Source of the DNA: Candidatus Zixiibacteriota bacterium
GTDB lineage: Bacteria; Zixibacteria; MSB-5A5; WJJR01
Assembly (NCBI GenBank): GCA_040752595.1
Contig: JBFMGX010000012.1
Coordinates: 1 to 40,243, forward strand
Length of the DNA stretch: 40,243 nucleotides
Direction: 5' to 3'
Position 1 is the stretch's first letter. Each line of letters begins with the position of its first letter. Below the pieces are notes generated by a model, which had not been told where the DNA came from, made no database searches, and worked only from the letters and a program-made list of their open reading frames with translations. A program made the translations under genes and the position numbers. Shown piece after piece: positions 18,077 to 27,267 of this stretch.

Positions 18077-19512
18077 GCGACATCTTCAAGAAACCCGATT
18101 CGTTCTACGAGTATTTCACACGCTCCGCCTCACCCGACAAGGAGGCCACGCACTACTGTCCGGGATGCGGCCACGGCAATCTGCACAAGTTGATTGCCGA
18201 AGCGATCGACGATCTCGGCATTGCCGACCGCACCGTCTTCGTCAGCCCCGTCGGCTGTTCGGTCTTCGGTTACTACTATTTCCGCGTGGGGAATGTTCAG
18301 TCCGCCCATGGTCGCGCCCCCGCGGTTGCCACCGGGATCAAGCGGGCGCTGCCGCACTCGATCGTCATCTCCTATCAGGGCGATGGAGATCTGGCGGCCA
18401 TCGGCGCCAATGAAATCCTCCAGGCCGCCAACCGCGGCGAGTCGATCACCGTCATCTTCATCAACAATGCCATCTACGGGATGACCGGGGGACAGATGGC
18501 GCCGACCACGCTCATCGACATGAAGACGACGACGACCCCGTATGGGCGCTCGGTCGCCAATGAGGGATACCCGCTACGGGTCTGTGAACTGCTGTCCACG
18601 CTGGAGGCGCCGGTCTACATCGAGCGTTGCTCCCTCGAGGACAGCAAGACGATCATGAAGACGCGCAAGGCGATCCGCAAAGGGTTGCAGTTGCAGATCG
18701 AGAACAAAGGGTTCTCGCTGATCGAAGTACTGAGCCCCTGTCCGACCGGGTGGAAGCTGGATCCGCTCGAGTCGCGGAAGTGGATCACCGAGAACATGCT
18801 GCAGGTCTTTCCGCCCAACGTCTACAAGGACCGCAAGGACGCGGTCGCGCGCCCCGCTTTTCCACCCGTCATCATGGACCCGGACGCCGTGATCGAGGCC
18901 CTCGGCCTCGGCGAGGAATGGGAGACCGAGCAACGGTTGCCCGTCGATTTCCCCACCCACCAGTTGGTGCTGGCCGGGTTCGGGGGACAGGGCGTACTGT
19001 TCCTCGGGCAGTTCTTGGCCAAAGCCGGCATGCGCGAGGGGAAATCCGTGTCGTGGTTGCCGTCGTACGGGCCCGAGATGCGCGGGGGCACGGCCAACTG
19101 CCATGTCGTTATCTCGCGGCAACGGATTGGGTCCCCGTTCGTGTCCAATCCCGGGCTTCTGGTGGCCATGAACCAGCCTTCGCTGGAGAAATTCGCCGGC
19201 AACGTCGTACCGGGCGGGCTTGTTGTCTACGATAGCTCGTTCGTAAAGACCGTCTCATTGCCGACCCATGTCCGCGCGGTTCCCATTCCCTTTTCCGAGA
19301 TCGCCAACGAATTGGGGAATGCCAAAGTCGCCAACTCGGTGGCCGCCGGTGCGGTCATCGCGCTGACGCAGATCGTGTCCGAGAAGACCTATGCGGATTT
19401 GCTGCGACAACTGCCGAGGAAGGCATTGGTGGACGTCAACCTGAAGGCGCTGGCGGCTGGTGCCGCTGCTGCCGCCAGCCTTCAGCCGGACACGGCGCTG
19501 GCTGTACGCTGA
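18073..19512 (+). CDS. 2-oxoacid:ferredoxin oxidoreductase, beta-gamma fusion subunit
   Basis: One 479-residue chain carries two subunits that are separate in many organisms. Residues ~1-285 are the thiamine-diphosphate-binding beta part: [41 protein letters not shown] and the [15 protein letters not shown] metal-site motif. Residues ~300-455 are the gamma part: [16 protein letters not shown], then [14 protein letters not shown] linker joins them without a stop or frameshift. GTG 18073 is the start because it overlaps the alpha stop and removes a non-homologous lead. The end is alanine-rich. Together with the delta and alpha genes this makes a complete enzyme. Confidence 0.92.
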   Translation: MSDIFKKPDSFYEYFTRSASPDKEATHYCPGCGHGNLHKLIAEAIDDLGIADRTVFVSPVGCSVFGYYYFRVGNVQSAHGRAPAVATGIKRALPHSIVISYQGDGDLAAIGANEILQAANRGESITVIFINNAIYGMTGGQMAPTTLIDMKTTTTPYGRSVANEGYPLRVCELLSTLEAPVYIERCSLEDSKTIMKTRKAIRKGLQLQIENKGFSLIEVLSPCPTGWKLDPLESRKWITENMLQVFPPNVYKDRKDAVARPAFPPVIMDPDAVIEALGLGEEWETEQRLPVDFPTHQLVLAGFGGQGVLFLGQFLAKAGMREGKSVSWLPSYGPEMRGGTANCHVVISRQRIGSPFVSNPGLLVAMNQPSLEKFAGNVVPGGLVVYDSSFVKTVSLPTHVRAVPIPFSEIANELGNAKVANSVAAGAVIALTQIVSEKTYADLLRQLPRKALVDVNLKALAAGAAAAASLQPDTALAVR

Positions 19513-19586
19513 GCCGGAACAGATTCGCGGTCAGCCACCGCATCGTTGCCGGCCGCTACGAACCTTACACCGGGGGATCCTGACCC

Positions 19587-20687
19587 ATGCATATCGGCGT
19601 CGTCAAACAAGTCCGCCAGGACGAGCGGCGCGTGCCGTTGGTCCCAGCGGGGGCACACCTGCTGACCCAGCGCGGCCATACCATTCATGTCGAACATGAA
19701 GCGGGACAGGCGGCCGGCTTTGTGGACGAAGACTACATGGCCGCCGGGGCCAACATCGTCTACTCGCGGGCCGAGGTCGTCGGGCGCGCCGAACTCGTCC
19801 TCGGGGTCGCCCCCAACATCCCCGAGGACACGGGCGTCGTCATGCCGGGGCAGACCGTGATGTCGTTCGGCCATCTGGCGACGCTCTCGCCGTTGATGCT
19901 GCGTGGCTTCGCCGCCAAACAAGTGACCGCCATCGCCTATGAATTCATCGAGAACGATCAAGGCCGGCGTCCAATTGTCGAAGCGATGAGCGAGATCGCC
20001 GGGCAGATCGCCATCACGATGGCCGCGCGTATCTTGGAGAGTCACACCGGCGGCCGTGGGATCCTCCTGTCGGGTCTGCCCGGTATTCCCCCGGCGCATG
20101 TCGTCGTCATCGGCGGCGGCATGGTCGGAATGTCGTCGGTGCGCGCCGCGCTCGGGATGGGGGCGCAGGTCACGCTGTTCGACAATGATCCGGAGAAGCT
20201 CCGGATGGCGATGCGCGAGTTTAAGGGGCGCGTGGTGACCTACCTGCCGTACCGGCTCAACTTGGAACGGGTCCTGCCCCTGGCGGACGTGACGGTGGGC
20301 GCGGTCTGGGTGCACGCCGGCAAGCCCCCGATCCTGATCACACAGGAGATCGTGCGGCGCATGAAACGGCGCTCGGTCATCATCGACTGCTCGATCGATC
20401 AGGGCGGTATCTGCGCCACCGGTCGGCCGACCACCCTGTCTGACCCGACCTACATTGCCGATGGCGTCATCCACTGTTGCATTCCAAATCTGCCGGCGGC
20501 CGTGGCGCGGACTTCGTCGTTTGCGCTGGCCAATGCCCTGTTCCATTACGTCCGCCGATTCGCCGAGGGGGGGCTGGACGCTGTTCTGGCCGAACAGCCG
20601 CGTTTCGCCGAAGGGATCTTCATGAAGGCCGGGCGGCCGACCCATCCGGTGGTGGCCTCTTTGCTGGGGGACGAGTCCCCGGCGTGA
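19587..20687 (+). CDS. Alanine dehydrogenase-like protein (AlaDH/PNT family)
   Basis: Full-length (366 residues) member of the alanine dehydrogenase / transhydrogenase-alpha family. The Rossmann motif is VVVIGGGMVGMSSVRAALGMGA. Residues known from AlaDH that remain are the N-terminal Arg (DERRVPLVPAG), His96 (SFGHLAT), the Asp of IDCSIDQGG and the Asn of CIPNLPAAV. The usual LKVKEP motif, whose second Lys (Lys75 in M. tuberculosis AlaDH) binds pyruvate, reads LGVAPNIP here, giving Ala75. The protein may therefore act on another substrate or be a poor alanine dehydrogenase. It stands between the 2-oxoacid oxidoreductase genes and a CoA-transferase gene, which suggests amino-acid catabolism. 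ATG 19587 begins at the family start. Confidence 0.85.
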   Translation: MHIGVVKQVRQDERRVPLVPAGAHLLTQRGHTIHVEHEAGQAAGFVDEDYMAAGANIVYSRAEVVGRAELVLGVAPNIPEDTGVVMPGQTVMSFGHLATLSPLMLRGFAAKQVTAIAYEFIENDQGRRPIVEAMSEIAGQIAITMAARILESHTGGRGILLSGLPGIPPAHVVVIGGGMVGMSSVRAALGMGAQVTLFDNDPEKLRMAMREFKGRVVTYLPYRLNLERVLPLADVTVGAVWVHAGKPPILITQEIVRRMKRRSVIIDCSIDQGGICATGRPTTLSDPTYIADGVIHCCIPNLPAAVARTSSFALANALFHYVRRFAEGGLDAVLAEQPRFAEGIFMKAGRPTHPVVASLLGDESPA

Positions 20688-20911
20688 TCCCCCGCGCCCG
20701 GGGTCGTGGGGCCACACGCTTGGCCCCGTCAGATTGGGGAACATCCAGTCAATGGCTCTGGCAATGCCAACGGAACGAACCTCCGATTCGGACGATTGTT
20801 CTCTCATTCACAAGCTCCGGTGGCGTCTGTCTCCGAGGGCATGCACCTGCCCCCCGAACGCTGGGGTCGGCTGCTTCTTCTCGATCGCGGGAATCGACAG
20901 GAGTGAACACC

Positions 20912-22207
20912 ATGCACTGGCATGAGGACTATCGTGGCAAGCTGTGTTCGGCTGTGCAGGCAGTGCAGTTGATTGCCAGCGGCAATCGTGTCTACTATGG
21001 CGGCAACGCGGCCACCCCACAGGCCCTCATCCAGGCGCTGGCGGCGCGCTATGAGGAACTGACCGACGTCCAATTGTATCACGTCCTCCTGTTGGGCAAA
21101 GATCCTCTGAGCCGTCCGGAGATGGAGGGGCACTTCCGTCACAATTCGCTCTTTGTCGGCCCCGCCGACCGCGAGGCGGTCAACGACGGCCGTGCCGACT
21201 ACGTGCCGATCTTCCTGCACCAGATACCGCGGCTGTTCCTGGAGGGTTTGATCCCGTTGGACGTCGCCATGGTGATGGTCTCGCCTCCGGATGAGCACGG
21301 TTTTATGAGCTATGGCGTGGAGACCATGAACACCCACGCCGCCTGCCAGGTGGCCAAGACCGTCATCGTGCAGGTCAACGAGAAGATGCCGCGGGTGCTC
21401 GGGGACTCATTCATCCATGTCAGCCGCGTCAACGCTATCGTGGAGCATCACGAAGCGCTCCCGGAGTTGCCGCCGCGCCCGATCAGCGACGTCGAACACA
21501 AAATCGGCGAGCACATCCGTGCCTTGATCACCGACGGCGCCACCATCCAGATGGGAATCGGCGGCATTCCCGATGCGGTGTGGGCGATGATGGACGGTGT
21601 CAAGGACCTCGGGATACACACCGAAATGCTCTCCGATGGGGCCATGCGTGCCATGGAGCGCGGGATCGTCACCGGACGGAAGAAGACGCTCCATCCCGGC
21701 AAGGCCGTCATCACCTTCGCGCTCGGCACCCGGGACCTCTATGAATTCCTCGACAACAATCCGATTGTCGAGGCGCATCCGGTGGATCACGTCAACGATC
21801 CGTTTGTCATCAGCCAGAACGAGAATATGATCGCCATCAACTCCGCGATTGAAGTGGATCTGACCGGGCAGGTCTGCGCCGATTCGATCGGTCCCCAGAT
21901 CTACTCCGGTTTCGGCGGGCAGGTGGACTTCATTCGGGGCGCGGCCCGATCGCGCGGCGGCAGGCCGATTATCGCTTTGCCGTCGACCGCGAGGAAGGGC
22001 GCCGAGTCGCGGATCACTCCGCACCTCAAACACGCGGCCGGTGTCGTCACGACGCGGGCCGACGTCCATTACGTGATCACAGAGTACGGCAGCGCCTATC
22101 TCTTTGGCAAGAATCTGCATCAGCGCGCCGAGGCCCTCATCGGCATCGCCCACCCCAAGTTCCGCGATGAGTTGACCGCCGCTGCCGTCGACCGAAAACT
22201 CCTTTGA
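20912..22207 (+). CDS. Acetyl-CoA hydrolase / 4-hydroxybutyrate CoA-transferase family protein
   Basis: A 431-residue class I CoA-transferase of the Cat1/4-hydroxybutyrate CoA-transferase type. The catalytic Glu that forms the acyl-enzyme is seen as Glu314 in NSAIEVDLTGQV. CoA-pocket loops MGIGGIPDAV and YSGFGGQVDFIRGA and the end motif ITEYGSAYLFGK are present. The start ATG 20912 follows AGGAGTG at good spacing; the frame is open upstream but runs through unrelated sequence. Relatives move CoA between acetate and other acids or hydrolyse acetyl-CoA. Beside a ferredoxin-linked 2-oxoacid oxidoreductase, recycling CoA from acyl-CoA to acetate or succinate is a reasonable role. Exact substrates are not visible. 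Confidence 0.92.
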   Translation: MHWHEDYRGKLCSAVQAVQLIASGNRVYYGGNAATPQALIQALAARYEELTDVQLYHVLLLGKDPLSRPEMEGHFRHNSLFVGPADREAVNDGRADYVPIFLHQIPRLFLEGLIPLDVAMVMVSPPDEHGFMSYGVETMNTHAACQVAKTVIVQVNEKMPRVLGDSFIHVSRVNAIVEHHEALPELPPRPISDVEHKIGEHIRALITDGATIQMGIGGIPDAVWAMMDGVKDLGIHTEMLSDGAMRAMERGIVTGRKKTLHPGKAVITFALGTRDLYEFLDNNPIVEAHPVDHVNDPFVISQNENMIAINSAIEVDLTGQVCADSIGPQIYSGFGGQVDFIRGAARSRGGRPIIALPSTARKGAESRITPHLKHAAGVVTTRADVHYVITEYGSAYLFGKNLHQRAEALIGIAHPKFRDELTAAAVDRKLL

Positions 22208-22643
22208 CCAGTCCGGTCTTGGGATCAGCCCACGACATGTGGTCCTGATCCTGCATATTCGCCGTCTTGGCGACGACGCTGTTCGGATTATGCACAACGG
22301 AATCATCTCCGCGCACCCCGACAACTCCTGACGGTTCACGGAGTTCAATCGCGTGCGCGAGTTTTCCTGTCCGCTGGCTGCGCATTTGCCGCTGTGTGTC
22401 CATCGCGGCGGACTGTCACCGCGAAGACGACACTGCCTCTGAGATCGATTGCTCCTGGTATCCTCCCCCAACCCCGGGTTGCCGCCCTCAGCCCGGGGTT
22501 CCCTCCTTTCTCATCACCGGTCCATCCTTTCTCCCCGCATACGGGTAGAAGGTACTCCTTGCCTGAGGCAGCATCTCCCATGAGATTCGCAGGGGTGCAC
22601 GGGGAGTGTGCGGTGGGGGAACTCAGTGGTCGATCAGTCTTCC
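22208..22643. other. Intergenic region upstream of the CPBP protease gene
   Basis: About 435 nt without a credible gene. The only clear structure is an inverted repeat, AACCCCGGG (22470-22478) with CCCGGGGTT (22492-22500) and a 13-nt loop. It has a pyrimidine-rich tail but no T-run, so it is at best a weak terminator. Confidence 0.55.
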
Positions 22644-23510
22644 ATGTGGGATGACAATACTGAGTCGGGCGAGTCTCATCTGCCTGCACCGCCCTTGACT
22701 CCCGAGGGTGGGCGCCGTCTGCCCAGCTGGGACGGCGGGCATGCGATCCTCTTCTATGTTCTCAGTGCTCTGACCGCTCTTCTCTTGGGTGTTCTGCTGC
22801 TGGGTCCGCTGGGATTCTACGGCTCGGTGGCATTGACTGAGATACTGGGCTTTGCCCTCGCGCCGTACATTGTGAGCCGCTGGTTCGATACCGGATGGAA
22901 GCGCTGGACCGCACCGGCACGAGTCCGCTTCGCCTTCTGGCTGTGGGCGGTGGTGGCCGTACTGGCCTTCGCCATTACTGAGAGCAACCTGCCGGTCCTC
23001 ATTGACCGCTTCTACCCGATCCCGCCGACGCAGCTGGAATTCTACCGGCGCTACTTGGCCGCCGATTCACCCGGTGAGTTGGCGCTCTTTCTCTTGGTGG
23101 CGGCGGCGATTCCCGCCGTCTGCGAGGAGATCACATTCCGGGGCATCATCCAAAGCGGCTTACGGCACTCCTTCGGTTCCCGGCACGCCATCATCTGGTC
23201 CGGATTCCTGTTCGCACTCCTGCACCTGAACCCGTGGAACTTCGTCGGCCTGTGGGTGTTTGGGTGCCTGCTGGGGTACCTGACCGAACGCAGCGGCTCG
23301 ATTCGACCGGCGATCGTCGTACACGCTCTCAACAACGCGCTGGCGCTTGCGGTCTTCACTGCTCAGAGCCCGGACCAATGGGAACGTCCCCTAGAATGGG
23401 TCCCCTGGTACGTGACCCTGCCGGCTGGTCTCGCACTGCTCGTTTCCGTCTACCGGTTGCATCGGGTTCCCATAGACCCTGTTCCCCCGCCGATCGACAT
23501 GGCCTCATAA
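22644..23510 (+). CDS. CPBP-family intramembrane metalloprotease
   Basis: Membrane protein of the CPBP (CAAX prenyl protease / Abi) family. Hydrophobic segments include AILFYVLSALTALLLGVLLLG, the region around FWLWAVVAVLAFAIT, and ALFLLVAAAIP. The catalytic motifs are complete: EEITFRG (E-E-x3-R), the His of FALLHLNPWNF, and HALNN in the last conserved helix. Family members include Ras-converting enzymes, bacteriocin-immunity proteins and regulators; substrates are usually unknown. The start is uncertain: ATG 22644 gives 288 residues, while GTG 22608 adds 12 and neither has a clean ribosome-binding site. Nothing nearby suggests a bacteriocin cluster, so a housekeeping or signalling role is more likely. 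Confidence 0.88.
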   Translation: MWDDNTESGESHLPAPPLTPEGGRRLPSWDGGHAILFYVLSALTALLLGVLLLGPLGFYGSVALTEILGFALAPYIVSRWFDTGWKRWTAPARVRFAFWLWAVVAVLAFAITESNLPVLIDRFYPIPPTQLEFYRRYLAADSPGELALFLLVAAAIPAVCEEITFRGIIQSGLRHSFGSRHAIIWSGFLFALLHLNPWNFVGLWVFGCLLGYLTERSGSIRPAIVVHALNNALALAVFTAQSPDQWERPLEWVPWYVTLPAGLALLVSVYRLHRVPIDPVPPPIDMAS

Positions 23511-23720
23511 CCGGTTGTCCACATGCGCAGTGGGGTCGTGCGACGGGACATCACGTCAGTTTTGGACGACAGATTGGGAGGGCCGGTGTATATTACTTGC
23601 TTGCGGGGACTTGTGGGGCGCGAACGGTCCGGTTGATGGCATCGGCCACCGCGCACAACGTGGCCCCGTCGCCCGTAGAGGTACAACAAGGGGAGTTGCG
23701 ACAAGTATGACCCATTTGGG

Positions 23721-25565
23721 ATGGATAAGGAGAGCCGCAGCAGCGTGAATGAAACGACCACGAACGTGGCGTCGGGCCAGCTCAGTTCCGCGGGAGAGGA
23801 GAAGACTCCCACGCCCCCGGCGTCGCCCATTGTGCATCCGACCGATGCCGAGCTGCTGATCGAAGCGGCCAGGGCACTCCATGCCACACTGCGTCTCAAT
23901 GAGCTCTACGAGATCGTCCTTCAGGTCGTCGCCACGTTGACGGAATCGGCGGGGGCGGTCTTGTTGCTGCATCGTCCGCGCACGCACCATCCGATCATCT
24001 TCAAGTTCTGGCAGCGCGACACACTGGGATCAGTGGAGTTGCCGACCGACGTGGGGCGCGATTTCGTGAACTGGCTGGAGGCACGTGGGGACGACGGGTC
24101 TCCGTTCGTGACGCCTCTTGCCGTCGTGGATCAGGCGGTCGCCGCGGCGGCCACCAGTCCGGTGACACCCGGACGCTGGGTGGCTTTGGTCCACCGCTCC
24201 CGTGTCCTCGGTGCGGTCGGTGTCGTCACTGGTCCATCGCACCAGGGCGCTCGCGTCGACTCGCTCTTGGTGCCGATGGCGGAGCAGGTGGCCGTGGCGC
24301 TCGACAACGCGCTGCTCTATCGCGAGACGGAGCGCCAATCGCTGGAGAATCATTCGCTGGTCGAAGCCGGCCGTATGCTACTTTCATCGCTGGATCTGGA
24401 CGGCGTCCTCGATGCCATTCTAGACTCCCTTCAAAAGGTGTTTCCCTATAACGCCGGGGGCATCTTCCTCGTCGGCGCCGATGGCCGCGTAGAACGAATT
24501 GTTGATCGCGGCTACTCTGTGGGCCATGACTTCTATCTTTCCCCGCTGAAAGAGAAGGCGCGGGAGGGGCTGGTGGGCTGGGTGGCGACGCATGGTCAGC
24601 CGCTGATCGTCAACGATGTTCGCCGGGACCCGCGCTACCAACCGGCACGCGCGGCAACCCGCTCGGAGATGGTCGTACCGATCCACGTGGACGATCGTCT
24701 GGTCGGCGTGTTCAACATCGAGCGCGACATCGTGGACGGGTTCTTCGATGCCGACCTGGACTTTGTCACGGCGTTTGCGCAGCACGCCGGTGTGGCGATT
24801 GAGCGCGCCCGCGTGCATGCCGCGCTTCTGGAACAACGCCGCATCAAGGGCGAACTTGAAGTCGCGCGTCACATCCAGCGGACGTTCCTCCCGTCCGCCA
24901 ATCCCCAGATCGAGGGCTTTGACATCGCCGGGGTCAACATCTCCTCGGTCGAAGTCGGCGGCGATTACTACGACTTCATCGAGATCATCCCCGGCCAGAT
25001 CGGGATTGCCATCGCGGATGTCGCCGGCAAGGGAGTGCCGGCCGCCCTCATCATGGCGACGTTTCGGGCCTCCCTGATCGCGGAGATCCGCAATAACTAT
25101 GCCCTGCGCAGCATCATGCAGAAGGTCAATCGCCTGCTGTGTGAGCGCAATGACCAGTCCCGCTTCGTGACCGCTCTCTATGGCGTCTTGGACACCCGCA
25201 ACCGCATCTTCACCTTCTCCAATGCCGGGCACAATCCCGGTGTCCTGCGTCGCGCCGACGGCTCGGTGATCCTGCTCAAGGAGGGAGGGACCGCGCTCGG
25301 GCTGTTTGAGGATTCGGTCTTCGAGGAGCGCGCCTTGGGGCTGCTGTCTGGGGATGTCATCGTGCTTTACACCGATGGCGTCACCGAAATGGTGGGTAAG
25401 GACAAAACGATGTTCGAGTTGCCGCGCCTGATCAAGCTCGTTCACGACCACGCGCAGGAGCCCGCGCAGGCGATCGTTGATGCAATTCGCGCGTCCCTCG
25501 ATGCCTTCGCCGATCCCTCTGAGCCGGTCGACGATGTGACATTGGTCGTGGCCTGTGTTCGCTGA
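23721..25565 (+). CDS. GAF-GAF-SpoIIE (RsbU-like) serine phosphatase
   Basis: A 614-residue soluble signalling protein. Two GAF-like sensor domains (roughly 45-200 and 215-370) precede a short helical linker (LEVARHIQRTFLPS) and a C-terminal PP2C-type SpoIIE phosphatase domain (~395-614). Metal-binding phosphatase motifs are visible: VGGDYYDF, IADVAGKGVPAALIM, the SNAGHNPG loop and VLYTDGVTE, ending DDVTLVV. Such proteins dephosphorylate anti-anti-sigma factors in partner-switching systems after sensing a ligand or redox state. No anti-sigma, anti-anti-sigma or sigma gene is beside it, so the partner lies elsewhere. ATG 23721 is the likely start; GTG 23745 behind AAGGAG is possible. The protein has no transmembrane segment. 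Confidence 0.92.
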   Translation: MDKESRSSVNETTTNVASGQLSSAGEEKTPTPPASPIVHPTDAELLIEAARALHATLRLNELYEIVLQVVATLTESAGAVLLLHRPRTHHPIIFKFWQRDTLGSVELPTDVGRDFVNWLEARGDDGSPFVTPLAVVDQAVAAAATSPVTPGRWVALVHRSRVLGAVGVVTGPSHQGARVDSLLVPMAEQVAVALDNALLYRETERQSLENHSLVEAGRMLLSSLDLDGVLDAILDSLQKVFPYNAGGIFLVGADGRVERIVDRGYSVGHDFYLSPLKEKAREGLVGWVATHGQPLIVNDVRRDPRYQPARAATRSEMVVPIHVDDRLVGVFNIERDIVDGFFDADLDFVTAFAQHAGVAIERARVHAALLEQRRIKGELEVARHIQRTFLPSANPQIEGFDIAGVNISSVEVGGDYYDFIEIIPGQIGIAIADVAGKGVPAALIMATFRASLIAEIRNNYALRSIMQKVNRLLCERNDQSRFVTALYGVLDTRNRIFTFSNAGHNPGVLRRADGSVILLKEGGTALGLFEDSVFEERALGLLSGDVIVLYTDGVTEMVGKDKTMFELPRLIKLVHDHAQEPAQAIVDAIRASLDAFADPSEPVDDVTLVVACVR

Positions 25566-25599
25566 GGTCGTCTAACATAATGGCTGGAAAAGGAAATTA

Positions 25600-25706
25600 C
25601 CCTCACCCCAGCCCTCTCCCTGAAAGGGAGAGGGGGATCAGACTCTTCCCCTCTCCCCTTTGGGGAGAGGGGAGGCCTGCCCTGAGCGAGGCCGAAGGGG
25701 TGAGGG
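25600..25706. repeat. 107-bp palindromic intergenic element with three sub-hairpins
   Basis: The ends CCCTCACCCC (25600-25609) and GGGGTGAGGG (25697-25706) are perfect inverted repeats. Inside are CCCTCTCCCT-GAA-AGGGAGAGGG (25612-25634) and a 12-bp stem around TTT (TCCCCTCTCCCC, 25647-25673). A third part is related in reverse complement to the core of the 63-bp repeats (CCCTTCGGCCTCGC...CAGGGCAGGC). It lies between the SpoIIE phosphatase and tilS genes. Confidence 0.8.
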
Positions 25707-25797
25707 GTCGTCACAAGCGCATGACATATGACGATGCCCCAATGCACCTTGAGCTCCTCATTCTGCCAGGCGCTCTTCGGGATGGCTTCGCAGCGCA

Positions 25798-27267
25798 ATG
25801 ACTCCGGTTGCCCGCCATACTCCCGAACCGATCCCGCCGTTGGCGGCCCTGCGCGCGGCGGGGGGAAGCCGGATCGAGACACTCGCCCGGCGCGTGCAAG
25901 AATATTGGGAGGACTATGGACGTCCTTCGCGCCGTGCCCGGATTCTGGTGGCGCTGTCTGGAGGGCCGGATTCGGTGGCCCTGCTGGCGACTCTACTGCG
26001 GGAAGCGCCCCGTTATGATTGGACGATCGGTGCCGCGCACGTCAATTATCGGTTGCGGGGCGACGAGTCCGATGGGGAAGAGGACTTCGTGCGCCGTTTG
26101 GCAAGTACCTGGGATGTGAAGCTCCATTGTTGCCATCCTCGGCGGTCACGCTCCCGGCTAAAATCGAATCTGCAAGCCTGGGCCAGAGAGGCCCGATACC
26201 GTTTCCTGGAGAGAACGGCGCTCCGCCACCAATATGGGTGGATTGCCGTTGGTCATCAGATGGACGACCGGGCCGAGACCGTTGCGGCGGCCATCCTCAG
26301 GGCCGGTGGTACCTTCGCCCTCTCGGGAATCCCCCCCGTGCGCGGGATGATCATTCGGCCGCTCTTCGAGGCCACGCGGTCGGAGATCCTTGCCTTCCTG
26401 CGCCAGGTCAGGATTCCATACCGGCAGGATTCATCGAATCATGGCGATGCTTACCGACGCAACCGCATTCGCCATCATTTCCTTCCCGATTGGGAACGTG
26501 CCAATCCGGCGATCGCCCGCGGGTTGGCACGGCTCGGCGAGCAACTGTGGCGCCAGCGTGTGTACTTGGAACACATCGCGCATCGTCTGGTCGCGCGCGC
26601 CGTCCGATGTGAGCAAGACGGCCGCGTGACGCTGGCGGTCCGGCGCATGAACCGCTACGATCCGGTTCTCGACCCTTTTGTATTGAGGGACCTGGTCTCG
26701 AAAGTCGGCTTGAGTCTGGTCCCACGGGCGACGACGGTGGATCGGTTTGCGGAACTGCGGCGGCGACGTGCCGCCGGCGGATCTGTGCGCGTCGAGCAGG
26801 GGAAACTGGTCATCGAGCGGTCACAAGACGAGATCGCTGTCTGGCGACAGGGTGCGGTTGCCGGTGTGAAGCGAGTCCCGATCTCGGTTTCGAGGGCTGG
26901 TGGGCATGTGTCAGGGGTCGGCTCATGGAGCATCACCACCGATGTGACCTTGGGGCGGGACATGGGGACACCCGATGACTGCTGCCTCGCGCACTTTGAT
27001 ATAAAGCGTCTTGATGGTCCGTTGTACCTCCGTTGCGCCGAGCCGGGGGATCGTTACACACCCATCGGTTTGAGAGGAACCAAGAAGCTGATGGATCTCT
27101 TGGCGGAGAATGGTGTGCCGGCCTTCCGTCGCGGCGAGGTGCCGGTTCTGACCGATGCGGCGGGAATCCTGTGGCCGATCGGCTATCCCGTCGCCGCCCG
27201 CGTCCGCGTGACGGCGCACACCCGACGGATCCTGCGTGTACGGGTTACCGGAGGCCCGACCCAATGA
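25798..27267 (+). CDS. tilS: tRNA(Ile)-lysidine synthetase
   Basis: Converts the wobble C of the tRNA-Ile CAU anticodon to lysidine using ATP and lysine. The PP-loop motif SGGPDS lies at residues 54-59, followed by HVNYRLRGDESDGEE and the GHQMDDRAETV block characteristic of TilS. The C-terminal substrate-binding domain is seen as LYLRCAEPGDRYTPIGLRGTKKLMDLL. The chain is 489 residues with about 40 extra N-terminal residues before the PP-loop strand, so a later start is possible; I keep ATG 25798. Its stop overlaps the hpt start in ATGA, the conserved tilS-hpt-ftsH arrangement of many bacteria. Confidence 0.95.
   Translation: MTPVARHTPEPIPPLAALRAAGGSRIETLARRVQEYWEDYGRPSRRARILVALSGGPDSVALLATLLREAPRYDWTIGAAHVNYRLRGDESDGEEDFVRRLASTWDVKLHCCHPRRSRSRLKSNLQAWAREARYRFLERTALRHQYGWIAVGHQMDDRAETVAAAILRAGGTFALSGIPPVRGMIIRPLFEATRSEILAFLRQVRIPYRQDSSNHGDAYRRNRIRHHFLPDWERANPAIARGLARLGEQLWRQRVYLEHIAHRLVARAVRCEQDGRVTLAVRRMNRYDPVLDPFVLRDLVSKVGLSLVPRATTVDRFAELRRRRAAGGSVRVEQGKLVIERSQDEIAVWRQGAVAGVKRVPISVSRAGGHVSGVGSWSITTDVTLGRDMGTPDDCCLAHFDIKRLDGPLYLRCAEPGDRYTPIGLRGTKKLMDLLAENGVPAFRRGEVPVLTDAAGILWPIGYPVAARVRVTAHTRRILRVRVTGGPTQ

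Noticed and set aside
20708-20727. Terminator after the alanine-dehydrogenase-like gene
   Set aside because: A 7-bp stem (GGGGCCA/TGGCCCC) exists, but no T-run follows, so the evidence is too weak.
22644-23510. CPBP protease as bacteriocin immunity or phage-defence gene
   Set aside because: It stands alone with no bacteriocin, toxin or defence genes beside it.
23562-23594. Promoter ahead of the SpoIIE phosphatase
   Set aside because: TTGGAC and TATATT are 21 nt apart, too long for a standard promoter.
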